Assembly: GCA_027579435.1 (NCBI GenBank)
Contig: JANBPK010000864.1
Span: 1 to 64,000, forward strand
Reading direction: 5' to 3'
From: Candolleomyces eurysporus
Lineage: Eukaryota > Basidiomycota > Agaricomycetes > Agaricales > Psathyrellaceae
Length of the DNA: 64,000 nt
Positions 25,101 to 37,516 of this stretch are shown here, piece after piece. Both the position numbers and the translations under genes were made by a program. The notes beneath the pieces were generated by a model that had not been told where the DNA came from, made no database searches, and saw nothing but the letters and a program-made list of their open reading frames with translations. The stretch's first letter is position 1. Each line of letters opens with the position of its first letter.

Positions 25101-26340
25101 GGATTGAGCGTTAAAATGGGGGTCCATTACCATCATATCTCGACGTGAGCCACATCAGGTGGCTCAACAAGTCTCGACCCAGTCTATTCGGTTTGTAGGA
25201 CTGCTGTCCTGTCTGTCTAGAGTCATGATGGCTCATGATTACTCAGAGGACACTAAATGCATGATTTCACTATTGATGTTACTTGCAATCGTCAGGGTTT
25301 GGAATTTGGAAAGTCCGCCCATTTTGCATTGCCAAAATGATACATTTCCCTGGCCGTAATAAACGTCGAGCTTCACAAGCTTCACCTCTTACAGCGAATT
25401 GACCTTCATCGCGCTGGAATGTGCGAAAGACCTGTGGCTTGACTGTGGCAGACAGCGATGAAGTCGGTCGGTCCGAGTCGGCCTGACCCTAGAGTTTTTC
25501 TTTCCCTACCGCCACCCACTTGGAGTGTTTTGCATGAACTGTGCCTTTATCTAAGGCATTTTTAGTTGAATTTTCTCAATCGGATGCACTGGTTCCTGCT
25601 TACTACCCATGTCGAAACTCAGTATATCGATTACTTTCCCTAAAAGCAACACCTGTTTGGGGTTCCTCTCTTTTTGGGCTCAAAGAGCGCGTGACCTTCC
25701 CGCGAAGGTTTGAACGTCGAATGAATTTCTGGCGCTTCCATCAGTTGTTCATCAATTAGATATACATGATCATGGACAACCTCAACACCAGCCAATGAGG
25801 GGAATCGACCAATCCAATCACTCTCCACTGCAGGAGATACAGATCCTCAAGGACGGCCGTAAACATTCTGCAGACAACGACCAACCAGGGTGGTATAAAA
25901 CGTTGAACGTAATCGATGAGCTTGGGCTGGTTGGCTGGCATTCAGGTCGCCTATTTACGATATGTCGAAATACAAGTCCAGCTTTTTTCTAGGCCTGAGC
26001 CACCGAGAACGTAGACAACAAACGCGAGTCGGAGAAAACCTTACCACCGAAACACAGAATTCTCAACGTTCAAAAGTGGTGAAAGGGCTGTTACTTATCG
26101 CTTGCTATGCCAGTAATGATCGGGGTTTTCGTCTTTTTAAGTTTGACAGATTCTGATGATGCTCTGGCAGCTCTGCTCACAATCTATCCAGGACCCTAAA
26201 TATGTTTGAGTCCTTCACTGAGACAAAATGCTCAGCCAATCGAGAACGAGCGGCTATATGACATAATTTGCAAAGAACTCGCAGCCTCTTTTGAAGAAGG
26301 AAATGAATACTTTTCACTGGCTACTTATAGCTAGTCGATG
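22149..26340. other. 4-kb stretch without a supported gene
   Basis: Many short frames on both strands, none with a recognisable domain or coherent splice chain. The minus frame 23746-23441 was inspected as a possible transposase and rejected. No tRNA, LTR or long repeat was seen. Sequence looks like intergenic or degenerate DNA. Confidence 0.4.
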
Positions 26341-26820
26341 TCAAACGTTGTTGTGCCTTGAACCACATTGAAACCGGTTACCATAATCGAGATATACACC
26401 GCCTAAATCGGAAAGGAAGCGAGCGCCCTGGTGCCCGGCCCTTTGCGACGAGGTATGTGTGTGCCACCGAACTCTACGGAGCACAGGGGCATCTCGATAT
26501 CGACTAGACGGTTGGACCGGAGCAGTGGTAGATTCGTCGATTACTACCTCGAATACAGATAGTACAAGACACTGGATGGTAAAGTGATATGAGTACAACA
26601 TTGAGGAGAAGGCATAATACATTCGAGGCGCTCGCTCGTATTTGTAGGCGGCTCGGAATAGATAGTAGAGAGGGTGAACGTCCAGGATTATGGTTAGATA
26701 GCAGAAGCTGACATAGTAAGGTACATAGATAAGTCCGATGATTAAACCGATCACTACACCAGGTAGGACCATTCGGAAGAGATAGGAAAGAAGGGAGACA
26801 AAGGAACAGTTACAAGACAT
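26341..26820 (-). CDS. Possible small membrane protein (weak)
   Basis: An uninterrupted 159-residue frame whose first 60 residues are strongly hydrophobic (VVIGLIIGLIYVPYYVSFCY then LTIILDVHPLYYLF), followed by a polar tail. It starts 75 bases beyond the stop of the TEA-factor gene on the same strand, so it could instead be 3' UTR. No homologue is recognised. Confidence 0.25.
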   Translation of the reverse strand: MSCNCSFVSLLSYLFRMVLPGVVIGLIIGLIYVPYYVSFCYLTIILDVHPLYYLFRAAYKYERAPRMYYAFSSMLYSYHFTIQCLVLSVFEVVIDESTTAPVQPSSRYRDAPVLRRVRWHTHTSSQRAGHQGARFLSDLGGVYLDYGNRFQCGSRHNNV

Positions 26821-26895
26821 CGAAGACCCCGTATTTGCCTTCGCTAATGCTACAACAAGACAAAAACCAAATGGAAGAAAGGTGATTGATATAGA

Positions 26896-28346
26896 TTACA
26901 ATACGAAGGGAGAAGTGGGATATTCTTGAAGTTGATATGACAAGTTATCGGAGAGGGGCCATGTCTCTGTAGAGTAGGAGTTGAAGCTGGAGTTGGAAGT
27001 AAGTGGGAGGGAGAGCGTGTAGGACGGATTAGGGGGGCAGATGGAGAACGAGGTCGACGTTGATGGCGAGGGGAGTGCGGAATAATCGAATGAGTAAGCG
27101 CTGTACGGTGTGATGGGAGCGGGTGAGCCGTAAGTCGAAGGGCTGGGAGGACTGGAAAGAGGAGCTGGCGAAGAGGAGTTAGATTGGTAGTCTACGTCGA
27201 TCTGGTAGGTAATTTCAATCTCTGGAGCCGAATCTGGTATACCGATTGTTTGAACGACGACACAGTCATGGGCAGCTACGGTAAAAGGTGTCAGGCACGG
27301 GTGAACATTTTAGAAGAAAACGGAAAGTTACTCACGAGCGTCACCGAGAATTTCCGTCCAGAAGTCAGGAGCGAGCTGAGAGACGAATGTGCCATCGTAG
27401 TAGGCGGTGATATCAAAACACTGCGAGTTGACGGGAATTTCATTCGAGTAGACGGTGAAGGTGTTGCGGTAAACGGCGAGCGTCTCGACGCCGGGAAGTC
27501 TGACAGTCACAGAGGGGCAAACGTGGAGATGAGATCGAGTGGTGGTGTAAGTAAGATTTGAGGTGGGGACAGCGTCAACGGATTGATGGTCCAAATCGAC
27601 GAACAACTGCGCGGGATGAGCTCGAGGATTCCAATCTCCTTCACTGACAGAAACCAATAAGGAGACCATATGGGAAACGGCAGGATAGGCGGGAGTCAGC
27701 CTAGGAGTTTGAGGCGCACTGAACTGGTCGGAGAGCGAGAAGTCGACGATGGATGGCGCCGTCGAAACTTCAGATTGTGCGCGACTGTGAGGACTGCTGG
27801 GTGCGCTAGAGGTCTCATCAGAACCTTCATCCTCAAAACGTGATCTATCCGTCAGATGTGAAAACACTGGGAGACGTTTGTGAGCGAAGTCCCTTTACTG
27901 CACGTCGGTATGAGAAGACTTACGACGAGGATCGCGACAGGTTTGTCGCAGTTGCTGGATGCGGCTTCCGACTTGCTTAGCTGTCCTAACCTGGCCGGTC
28001 ACCTTGAAGATGTGATGCGCGATGACCTTATTCCGCTTGGGAAAACGTTGGAGGGGCGCCCTGTTCCTTCCACCTCTCGCGGGTGGCGGCGTGTATAATT
28101 CCAACGCTGGGTACATGGATCGTGAACAAAGGCGGTGGAAAAGACGAGATAAATTTACACACCCTCCAACAAAGCAGCTTCAACCGTTTCAGGCCAAACT
28201 GCCTGCTTCCTCATCTTGTCAGTCTTGAAGGTCTTGCGGCCTGTCCGACCCATTGAGCTGCGGGCNGTCCGACGAGCGCTTACAGAGAAGTCGGACATAG
28301 GCGTAGTGTGAACTTTGAAGTTATTGCGGGGTCTTGAAGCGTGCAT
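26896..28346 (-). CDS. TEA/ATTS-domain transcription factor (TEC1/AbaA/TEAD type)
   Basis: Nuclear DNA-binding regulator of the TEA family, whose fungal members control development. Exons 28346-28163, 28106-27924, 27866-27336 and 27275-26896 sum to 1278 nt (425 residues). The TEA domain spans exons 1-2: VWPETVEAALLEALELYTPP (helix 1), RFPKRNKVIAHHIFKVTG (helix 2) and VRTAKQVGSRIQQLR (recognition helix). In most family members the last helix reads RKQVSSHIQ, so this one is divergent (AKQVGSRIQ). The rest is Ser/Pro-rich with an Ig-like stretch around VTVRLPGVETLAVYRNTFTVY; the tail is a Ser/Pro/Tyr-rich, activation-like region. The ambiguous base at 28266 lies upstream of the TEA domain. If it is an artefact, the start could be the ATG at 28253 instead. 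Confidence 0.85.
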
Positions 28347-31300
28347 GGTGGCAATATCTTGTGAGTACAGGAGAGGAAAGGACGATGGATAGCACTCTGT
28401 CGGGAACTCAGACAAACCTCCAGTCCATTAATACCTTCCAGAAAACAGTGTTCCGAGGCCATCAGATGAGCAATCTGAGATCGGGCAAAGACAAAACGGG
28501 GTGAGGGAGGTCGATTGAAAGGGAACGCCAATTGATAAATGAGGCGATTAGGGCGTTCGATTCCACAACCGCACCCACAACAGCTGGGTGCCTGTCTTTT
28601 CCCAGCGTGCGAGAATGTGTCGATGGCAATAATACCGATTTTAGAAACCAGATGATCGCCATATGGAAAACCTTTACTTGGCTCGATTGCCCGATTGAAG
28701 GAACCATAGATTTAGGATCGATCGGATTCAACTTCACGAAATGCACGGGGAAACAGAAAATTAGAGGGTAAGGAGCGTCGACGCGTCGTGAGCTCTAAAG
28801 ACCCTGCCGTTCTCCAATTTTCCTCTTTGAGAGTTCCGACTCGGAGTGCATCCCCAAATGACATATCATCTCTCCGCTTACTCCTAATCTGAGCGAAGGT
28901 TGGGTGTAGCATCGCAAGGGGTGATAGCAGATGTGCAGGGGCTGAAAACCTGTTCAACAATACCAATGACTTTGGAACCCACTGGTCCCTGCGTATGATA
29001 AATTGACTTCCGTCTGATATCCCTGGGCGAACGGACTGACAGTTCCCTCCCGGCAGTTAGTCGTGCTTGCCACTCATTGATTTGTGTTGGTTCGGCCACA
29101 GTAATGTTTCCCTTATACGCGTACAAGCCTATCTCCTCCGATCCACAACTCTTCGCCCACAGCTGCTGAATTTCACGCGACGGAAACGGGTGCTCCCGAG
29201 CGATGCCTGACATTTGTGCTGAGAATTAAGAACATTGATAACAGTAGCAGGCAATGATGACATTGGAAAATAGACTCCTTTCGCGGGAACGGTCATTCTT
29301 CTTTCATCTTTTCGACCGTCTTAGTACTCAACTCGACTTCGGATTGGCTCTGAAGAAAGCATCAACATTGTCATTTACTCCTGGGTCAATGCTCTGTGAC
29401 AATTTGAGAGAACAGCTGATTTGGTTATGAGCTGTACATGAGCGGATCGTCTCTCTTTTCGGCCTATGAGATGCGAGGAATCCTGTCCGTTTAATCATGC
29501 AAGCGAGCTAATGGCGAGCTGCGAGCAATTCCCCGAGCAGCCCGGCGACTATGGGCAATTGACGTCTGGAGCGCCCGTGTCGTAATACCAACGTAATTCT
29601 ATTTCAGTCAGATAGATATAAGCGCTCTCTCTATAGGAACTACCCATTTTTTGCGCTCCGAATAGGATCTATCTTCAAACCGTATCCCTGTGTCAAGGGA
29701 TGAGAGGCGAGAGGTCAATCGCTCTCGTTGCTCACTTGAAAGCTTGCATTCGTCCTGGCCAATCAGGTCGACCTTCCTCACTTGCCCATATAGAAACCAG
29801 GATGATGCATACATCCAACAACAAGGGCTCCCATTGAGGCACCGTGCAAGAAATTTTTGTCAATTGAGGTGTCTGTTTCTCAGTTTTAGACATCTTTCTA
29901 TTCCTCCGGTTTTTCGCTTTTCGGTTGAGCTCGAAGCGGGCGCGACTCCTCGCTTAAGTGGTACGGACCACAAGTCCATTTTGTTTGTACATTCATCAAA
30001 TTCAATGTCTGTCTATCTGTCTATATTTCCGGTTGCGATTTCTGTCAACACTACAAACAGAAACCTGGTACCTTCCAACCATTGACTTTGCCGGGACTTT
30101 TTATCATGAAGGAATTTGGAAGCCTGTCTAACTGTCTAACATAGTCGAGGCTCGCGGTGGTAGCAGAGATTGCGTTATCAAGCAAACTCATATGCATTCA
30201 CAAAGAATCCGAATATCCTGCGCGTGTTTACCGCCCTTTCGGGGCGACCAAGATCAGTCGAGGGCCCACTGGTCCTACAGAGGAACATGATGATGTCAGC
30301 CTCCGTGATACCAGGAGACGCTTTGACCAACTGCGACCGTAGTGGTGGGTGTACACACACAACTCTGAACTTTCTCCTTACGACGAATTCTGTTCTGATT
30401 TCAAAACAGCGTTCGGCTTTATTTAGGTTTTCCCGCTCGGAATGGCTATATAGGTCGTAGCGCCCACTGCGCATGTTGGACAGCGATGAGGTACGAACAA
30501 AAAGGGTCTCGCCCCATTTTTCCTGTGGGGACCCTGCATACATATTCCAAGCGATCCGCATACACACTCATCTTTCTTTTGTCTTTGCGAGGTGGTGGAG
30601 CCGCGCTGCATTCCTTGCGCTGTGTCCAAGCGTCGACCAGGTTCAGTACGGTCAGATGATGTTGTGCTGTTATGCACCTGGTCTAGTGGACGGAGATACG
30701 AGCTCATGTGCTCAGGGTCAATTGCCCATACAAGTTCGCACGAAATACGAGGAAGATCTCGTTTGTGTTGCCTGTTGCCAAATTAGGAGAACAATGGAGC
30801 TCAAACGCTCGGAGAAGCTGCAAAGTAAATCCATCTTCACGTCAGCGTCAGTGGAAATGAACTGGGTGACGGTTTCTATCTATCACCGTACGCTTGAAAC
30901 CAGTAGGATTGCCGTAATCCGAGAAACAAGCGAGGATCACTACAATCGGTTAGTTCATGTTCACAAACGCTGGACTAGAAGCGCAACATTGTGTGTGAAT
31001 GTGGAGATGATGGGGGCAAAAGTGCGCTCCATATCCTATTAGCAGGGGTCTCATGTGTGGCCGATGCACTCGTGGACAGGGGAGTATTTCTGCCGTCCAC
31101 TGAGATACTGCTCATCCACAGATTGACGCACTCGTTCGATCAATTGTGGCTGGTACGATCGCCATCACGGGGTATTCAGAGCTTAAAATCGATCCACCTC
31201 AAAGTCCGACTCGGAGAGAATTGGGGTTCAAGAGGCATGAGGGATCTGGTTGAGCGCCGGCACAGCAACTTGAGTGAATAGGGATAGGATCCAGGGAAGG

Positions 31301-32189
31301 TAATTCACCGGATGCCGTGTCAAAGACGCTCGTTTGAATAGGCCCAGTGAGTTGGAACCCCGTTGGAAATTGCCACCATCGCAACAGGGAAGAGAAGAAA
31401 TAGGGTGCTTGTCGCTCAACCCGGCCAACCATAGGTGGGAGTGACTTTCTTAATTCAGGCGTCCCAGTCAGGAGGTGGAAGGAGTCTGTTGCACATTGGG
31501 AGACATTGGGTCGCTTCAGGCACGCGTAAGTTTAAGCTCGACATTCTTGAAACGCTCTTGTTGACGTAACAATGATCTAGCCATTTCCAGGCGACTCTGT
31601 TAGGAGGAGGGGCGCCAGTATTCCGGCACTCGCGGGTATCGCAAGCGTTCGAGCGTCGCAACGGGAACATCGAGGCGATTGCGGTTCGAAAGAGGGTGAA
31701 AACGAGAACAATTGTGTCGACAGGACCTCCGTGCAGCACGCAAATCTGGGGCTAAGACTCGATCGATCATTCGGAGGATCGAGAGCTTTGCAATCCTGCA
31801 AAAAGTTCTGAGGTGTACTCTTTCTCCAGAGCTAGGTCGGATTCGTTATGCGATACCCATCTCTTGCGATATCCAGGACCTATTACAAGGTACTGTAGCC
31901 TGGGAATGAACGTATGCCAGGAGATGCAAGTGCTAAGCGGTAGTAGCTTATCAGCCATCTCCATTTATTGACCGCCCCTACCAGACAGATTTGCATCCGC
32001 CCGGCGCCCGCCTCCCGCCTTGGCGCCCGNCCCCCGCTCTGCATGATGCGTAGGAACGCTCACGTGCTCCGTACCCGGGTTGTTTGGCCATCCAAATAAA
32101 GGAGCAAACATCGGGAATATTCCATCATCAAAGGTTTTTATTCCCGCTTGCAACTCTCTCCACGTCATATTCCTCACATTCTCATTCTA
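28347..32189. other. 3.8-kb stretch without a supported gene
   Basis: Contains the TEA-factor promoter at its left and the HSP10 promoter at its right. The longest open frame (30473-31042, plus, 189 residues) has no recognisable domain and no compositional sign of coding. An ambiguous base at 32030 sits in a C-rich run. Confidence 0.4.
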
Positions 32190-32685
32190 ATGGTACGTCT
32201 TCATAGCGTCAACGCCTACATATTTTGCTGACAATGCTACAGTCTGCCACTTTCAAGTCTATCAGGTCCGTCGTCCCCCTCCTGGACCGTGTCTTGGTGC
32301 AACGTTTCAAGCCTGAAACGGTGAGTTCACCTTGGATTCGTACCAAAGCCTAAGCACTCATGAATATTTATTGAATGTTCATAGAAAACTGCCACTGGTA
32401 TCTTCTTGCCAACTTCCGCTACCAACAATCCTCTGCCAGAGGCAACCGTCATTGCTGTTGGCCCTGGGGCACCTAACAAGGATGGTGTCGTCGTTCCTAC
32501 CGCTGTGAAGACCGGTGACCGTGTTTTGTTGCCAGGATGGGGAGGAAATGCGATTAAGGTCGGCGAAGAGGTGTGTGCCTACGATTCCTAGAGTTAGCCG
32601 GATAGTTGCTTACCGTGCCACGTCAATGACGCAGGAGTATTATCTCTTCAAGGACTCAGAAATTCTGGCCAAGATTAACGAGTAA
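32190..32685 (+). CDS. HSP10: Mitochondrial 10-kDa heat shock protein (GroES/HSP10 co-chaperonin)
   Basis: Co-chaperonin that caps HSP60 in the mitochondrial matrix. Exons are 32190-32192, 32243-32320, 32385-32570 and 32635-32685, total 318 nt, 105 residues, the usual length of the family. Motifs: PLLDRVLVQRFKPETKT at the N-terminus, the mobile loop KTATGIFLPTSAT, EATVIAVGPG, VKTGDRVLLPGWGG, and the C-terminal YLFKDSEILAKI. No cleaved presequence is evident, which is normal for HSP10. The first coding exon is only the ATG, which a 50-nt intron separates from the serine codon; this start is required because no other in-frame ATG precedes the conserved N-terminus. Confidence 0.95.
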
Positions 32686-33911
32686 ATGTATTCACGCGGT
32701 GTGAATTGGGACTTCCATGGACCTTTTCCATGGCTGTGGCCGAGTGTGCAGGATGGCCAGTGCGACCAAGCGACTGTCGCTGTACTCAAATTAAAAGTTC
32801 GCTATCCGTTTCTAATCATCGCTAGACTAATCATACACACATTTCGACACTATCGCATTGTCCTATATTATTGCATCAATCCAGTCCCTCTCCACTCACG
32901 TAGACCTTGAAGTTGTGTGCGTTCGACGGTCATTTGGTTCTCACTTGCCCCCAAACCGCCGTTGCGCTGCTTCCTTGGAGGCCTTTCTCAGACCATACGT
33001 CGCGCGTTTCTTCGTGGTTCAGACAACATGGCAGGACCCCCACAACCTTGCATTGCATTACCCGTCGCAGGACGGACCCTCCTCGTCAAACTGCAGGGTG
33101 GTCCGACCAGTTAATTTGGCTTTATGTTGTCCGCCCCTTAATGCTGTCACGGAGGTGCGTTTCGTCATAGCAAAGGCTAAATATGACTGCGAAGCGTCGG
33201 CATTCCTGAAGCTTCACACGGGACTTGCTAATTTATCACTTTTCTCGTATCTTTGGAAGGCGTTTGCAGCACAGGACAGTGGAGTATAGTACCTTTGGCG
33301 TTATCTAGGTGACCTTGCTATTAATGAAGAACTATTCTTCCGATGAAGGATATGGGAGTTTCGACCGAAGAAATCCGTGGTAGGCGCGGACACTGATATC
33401 GGAGCCCAGTACTATTAAGGGACTGTATTCACAAAATTTTTAATTAGTTCCAATCCAGCTACGTACTTTTAGTCAGCCATGGACCACGGTGAACTGGGTT
33501 CTAGTCAAAAACAACGAACGTACACTAAACGCTCTGTAGGTTCCTAAATGGTGATTACCAAGCAAACGGAGTGCCGCCATTCGGCATTTTGTCACTCGAC
33601 GCCTCGACGCATGATCCTCCCAGTCAACAATCAGGATCTCTGACTTCCCCCATGCTCCCTCGCGTATTTAAAGCCCAGGCCCGGAATACGTTCCTCCAGC
33701 AGGATCATCGCCGACAACGACCTCCGACTCCACCTCTTTAAAATTTGTTTTGGAGCGGTCCAACGCCAGCCCACCAATCGTCGTCTCTTGGTGCAACTTG
33801 CCCGTGCTACTGCCCAACTTGTATAACAGGGGTATTGCGACATTGGTGCCGGAGCGACAATTTTCAACGCGTCTCGCCCTCTTTCTTGTTTCCTTCCCGT
33901 AGCCTACGAGG
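32686..33911. other. No supported gene
   Basis: 3' flank of HSP10 and promoter side of the transporter. Overlapping plus-strand frames at 32858-33289 have no recognisable domain. Nothing else seen. Confidence 0.4.
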
Positions 33912-36336
33912 ATGAACTCCAGCACGGATTCGAGAACAGGAGAAAAGCCGTCACCAGACACCGAGATAACGGAGGTGGAGGAAGGGCAACAAACAATGGT
34001 TGGGTCGAAAGCGTCAAGCACTATCGAAAAGCTGGACAGTCCTGTTGCCACTACAAGCTCTACACCACCACCAACGAAGACGGCGTCATCGGCGTTGCAG
34101 TCGACGTTGGTCGTAGCAGCTGTTACGACGGCCATGATAGTTAATGTGAGTAGATATTTTTTATCTCTCGACATACTCGGATGTTGAATAGACCATACAG
34201 GTAGCAAATGCCACGGTCATTTCGATTTCACTGCCTACGATAGGTAGGGAGTGGGGGCTAGAGGAAGCCGAACTGCAGTGGCCGATGTCCGCCTACCCGT
34301 TGAGTGCAGTGAGTTTCCTGTTTCTATTTGGTCTCCCTACGCACCGTTGACGGACCTTCTGATCTAGGGTTGTCTGCTTCTCGTATTCGGCCGGATCGCA
34401 GACTTGTACGGCAGGAAGAAAACCTTCGTCTGGGGCTCGTTGTTCTTGATGATATTGACTCTGGGATGCGGCTTTGCGAACAGTGCGTACCAGCCTTCAT
34501 CGCCTTTCCCTAGTACCGCGACGTTGACTTGGAACCCTGACCTACCATAGACGTTTTGACATTGGACATTCTCAGAGGCTTTCAAGGCATTGGATCGGCA
34601 GCTACAATCCCCGCTTCGGTACGAAGGCCTGCCATCAACATCCGACTTTGCTGTCGCTAATTTTGATTTTGCCTTCTTTGCCGTGACAGCTAGGAATCCT
34701 CGCCCATCACTTTCCTCCATCGCGAGCACGAAGCTTTGCTTTTGCCACCTTTTCTGCTGGTGCGCCTATAGGCGGGATCTTTGGTACTGCTTTAGGTGGG
34801 GTTTTGACCGAATACACCTCGTACGTACTTCCTCCTCCTTCATCCCGCGTGAGATGCACTAACGCATGGATTTCCCTTCTAGCAAGACATGGAGATCGGG
34901 CCTTTGGCTGATGGCCGGTGTAACAGCTCTCTCAGCAATCATGGGCATGGTATCAGTGAAACCCGATTCCCAAGAAGAGTTACCTCAAGATAAGCGCATC
35001 GATTGGCTAGGATCTTTCCTTGTAACTGCGGGCCTCGTCTTGATCGTGTTTGTGCTCAGTCAAGGCGAACTTGCACCCAAGAGATGGGAGACTCCGTGTA
35101 CGTTTGTTCCGCTTTCAGCTTCCTTCAAAAATCCGCTCATCACATCTCTTGTGTAGACATCATTGCCCTCCTGATAACTGGCGTCATTCTCATCGTACTA
35201 TTCATCTTTTGGGAACACTATCTGGAAAAGATCCAAAACGATCCTAATGCCCCCGTCTCAAGATGGACGCCCCCGCCGATTATGAGGGTTTCATTATGGA
35301 AGAGGGCAGATGGAAAATACGCTGCGATGATGATTATCGCGTTCGTGAACTGGTGCTCGTTCCTTGCGTGGACGTTTTGGGCCCAGGTTTGTATCCCTTC
35401 ATCATTCCTGAGCGGCTGAGCTGAATGTCGAGGCTAACCTTGCCTTTCCTCTAGCTGTATTACCAAAATTACCTCAGGCTTAGTGCAATTGAGACCGTTC
35501 TGAGATTCATACCGATGACTGTTTCCGGGATTCTGTGTAACATCGTCGTCGGGCTTACCGCTGCGCACATACCCGTGGTTTATCTCGCTGGTACGTATCG
35601 TCGGCGTTGTCGTCTTCGTCGTCGAACCCGATTGTTGACATGCGCACNTTTTTTCTTACACAGGGTTTGGTACCGCAGCCACCGGATGCGCTTCGCTTCT
35701 CTTTGCACTCATCGATCCTGAAAAGACTTTCTGGGCCTATGGTTTCCCAGCCGCGGTCATTTCGGTTATGGGAGCCGATTTTGTATTCAGCGCTGGGACT
35801 TTGTATATCGCCAAGGTTTCGTTACCGCACGAGCAGAGCGTTAGCGGGGCGATCTTCAATACAATGACGAATGTGGGTCCCTTCCCTGGAAACCTTATTT
35901 CCTTCCCCGAGTTTTCCATGCTAACGATCGGTTTCATCTTCTAGCTCGGAACAGCTGTTGGAGTCACCGTCTCGACTGTCGTGTTCAACCAAGTTAGGGA
36001 GCGCAATCATGATGGGGATATTTTGAAGTCCTACCAAGCAGCGAATTGGACTGGGTTCGCGCTTGGTATGGTTGGTACGTCCATTCCTCTTTCCCTCGCT
36101 TTTTGCATCATCGCTCATGAATCTGTCTTTTATTTCCCCTCTCTACAGGCATGGTTCTCTCAATTTTGTTCTTCAGAAACGTGGGCGTCGTGGGTGATCG
36201 CAAGGCGAAGAAGCCTTCTTTGGAGGAAAACCAGAACTCTAGTACCGGCCCTGAGAGCCCGCTCCCGGACCTCGATGAGAAGCAGAAGATCGAGGATACT
36301 ATTAAGGGCGTTCACGCCGATTCCAAACACTCATAG
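33912..36336 (+). CDS. Major facilitator transporter, drug:H+ antiporter-2 (14-TM) type
   Basis: Plasma-membrane or vacuolar exporter of small molecules, resembling fungal aminotriazole-resistance/YOR378W-type carriers. About ten exons run from ATG 33912 to the stop at 36334-36336. The N-terminal 75 residues are polar (Ser/Thr/Glu). The first membrane helix is LVVAAVTTAMIVNVANATVI. MFS motif A is clear as GRIADLYGRKK. Further blocks: RGFQGIGSAATIPAS, APIGGIFGTALGGVLTEYTS, then TWRSGLWLMAGVTALSAIMG, IDWLGSFLVTAGLVLIVFVL and NYLRLSAIETVLRFIPM. The tail is acidic and lysine-rich. The ambiguous base at 35648 falls in an intron (next to a T run), so it does no harm. Substrate cannot be inferred. 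Confidence 0.88.
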
Positions 36337-37516
36337 TGCCTGGATGGAGAGATGGCCCCCTGAATGGATGAATATTCGCAATATACCCGGGTCATAACCA
36401 CCGTGACCCCGGTTCAGGCTTTTTCTCAAAAGTTGATTTTATTTTACACGGTTTTACTCCATTCTGCACGTTTCGGTGTTTGGTTTCGTATTCTCTCTCA
36501 TGGGCTCATGATGTTGATGATAGATAGTCTCAATCTCGTGGTTGGCATGTATTAATGAACTGGTAGCATCATGGTTAATACGACCACATAGATATATAGA
36601 TATGGAAAGATGATGTTGGGCGTTTCAAGCCACTAGATGAAACGGAAATGACTGGGAAGGTGGAGATTTGTCGGATAGTATGACATTCGATTTGCAGAAA
36701 TCGAAGAGAAGCAGTATTCGAAGAGAAGGTGGGGTGAATCGTGCTTCCCGCCGGGTTCGAGGGCCGATGCCGACTCGGTTCTCCTTGTAGCGCTGAAATA
36801 GTATCGATGGTGCCGTCGACCGAGCTAGATATCTATGTTGGGAACAAGGTTTGCTAGGATCGATTGGCGCCCGATATGCTTGTATGTGACATGAAAGCGG
36901 GGTAGTAAGCTCACAATACGGCACCGTAGACGATCTAGGCTAATCCTAGACTATTGTATGCCGTTCAGGCCGTAAACACGATCCAGCTCGGTGACGTTAG
37001 TCAATCCCAATAGAATGCGAGTGTTTTCTCAAGTTGGGAATGATAAACCTGACTGGGGATCGAATGTGGACAATCGAGGCTGTGGTAGATGGTCTAACGT
37101 ACACATAAGTATACATACCGATGGATGGACGGATGGGATGGGATGGGAAAACGCCAGTCACGACTTGTCGTGGCTTCTGCCTCGTGTTGCGGCATCGTAA
37201 AGATAGAACCACCATGCTTACCTTGGAAGGAACCTCCCTTTTGGTTGGTCGATCTGCTGTTTTGAAAAGGATGGCTGCGGGAGAATCGGCGTCCGATGTG
37301 ATTCATATCATGGTGCTGTATAGGTTATATATTTCCATCAAAGCGGGAATATGAATGGGTGAACAGGCAGACGGAAATGAAGGAGGGGACGGTGGTCCGC
37401 TCGTATGATGCACAACGAGCAATAGGGGGCGCGAAGGGCTGGGAAGACGACGACATCTAATTCAACCGAGGACGTGAGCATTAGAGGAAGAAGAGGAATC
37501 GAGGACGTGGTGGTGC
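36337..37516. other. No supported gene
   Basis: 3' flank of the transporter. A short GGGAT tandem run at 37133-37148 is the only visible repeat. No coding signal. Confidence 0.4.

Noticed and set aside
30473..31042. 189-residue plus-strand open frame
   Set aside because: No domain, no conserved-looking blocks and no splice continuation; random frames of this length are expected in 64 kb.
37133..37148. GGGAT repeats as a telomere-like array
   Set aside because: Only three units, inside unique sequence.
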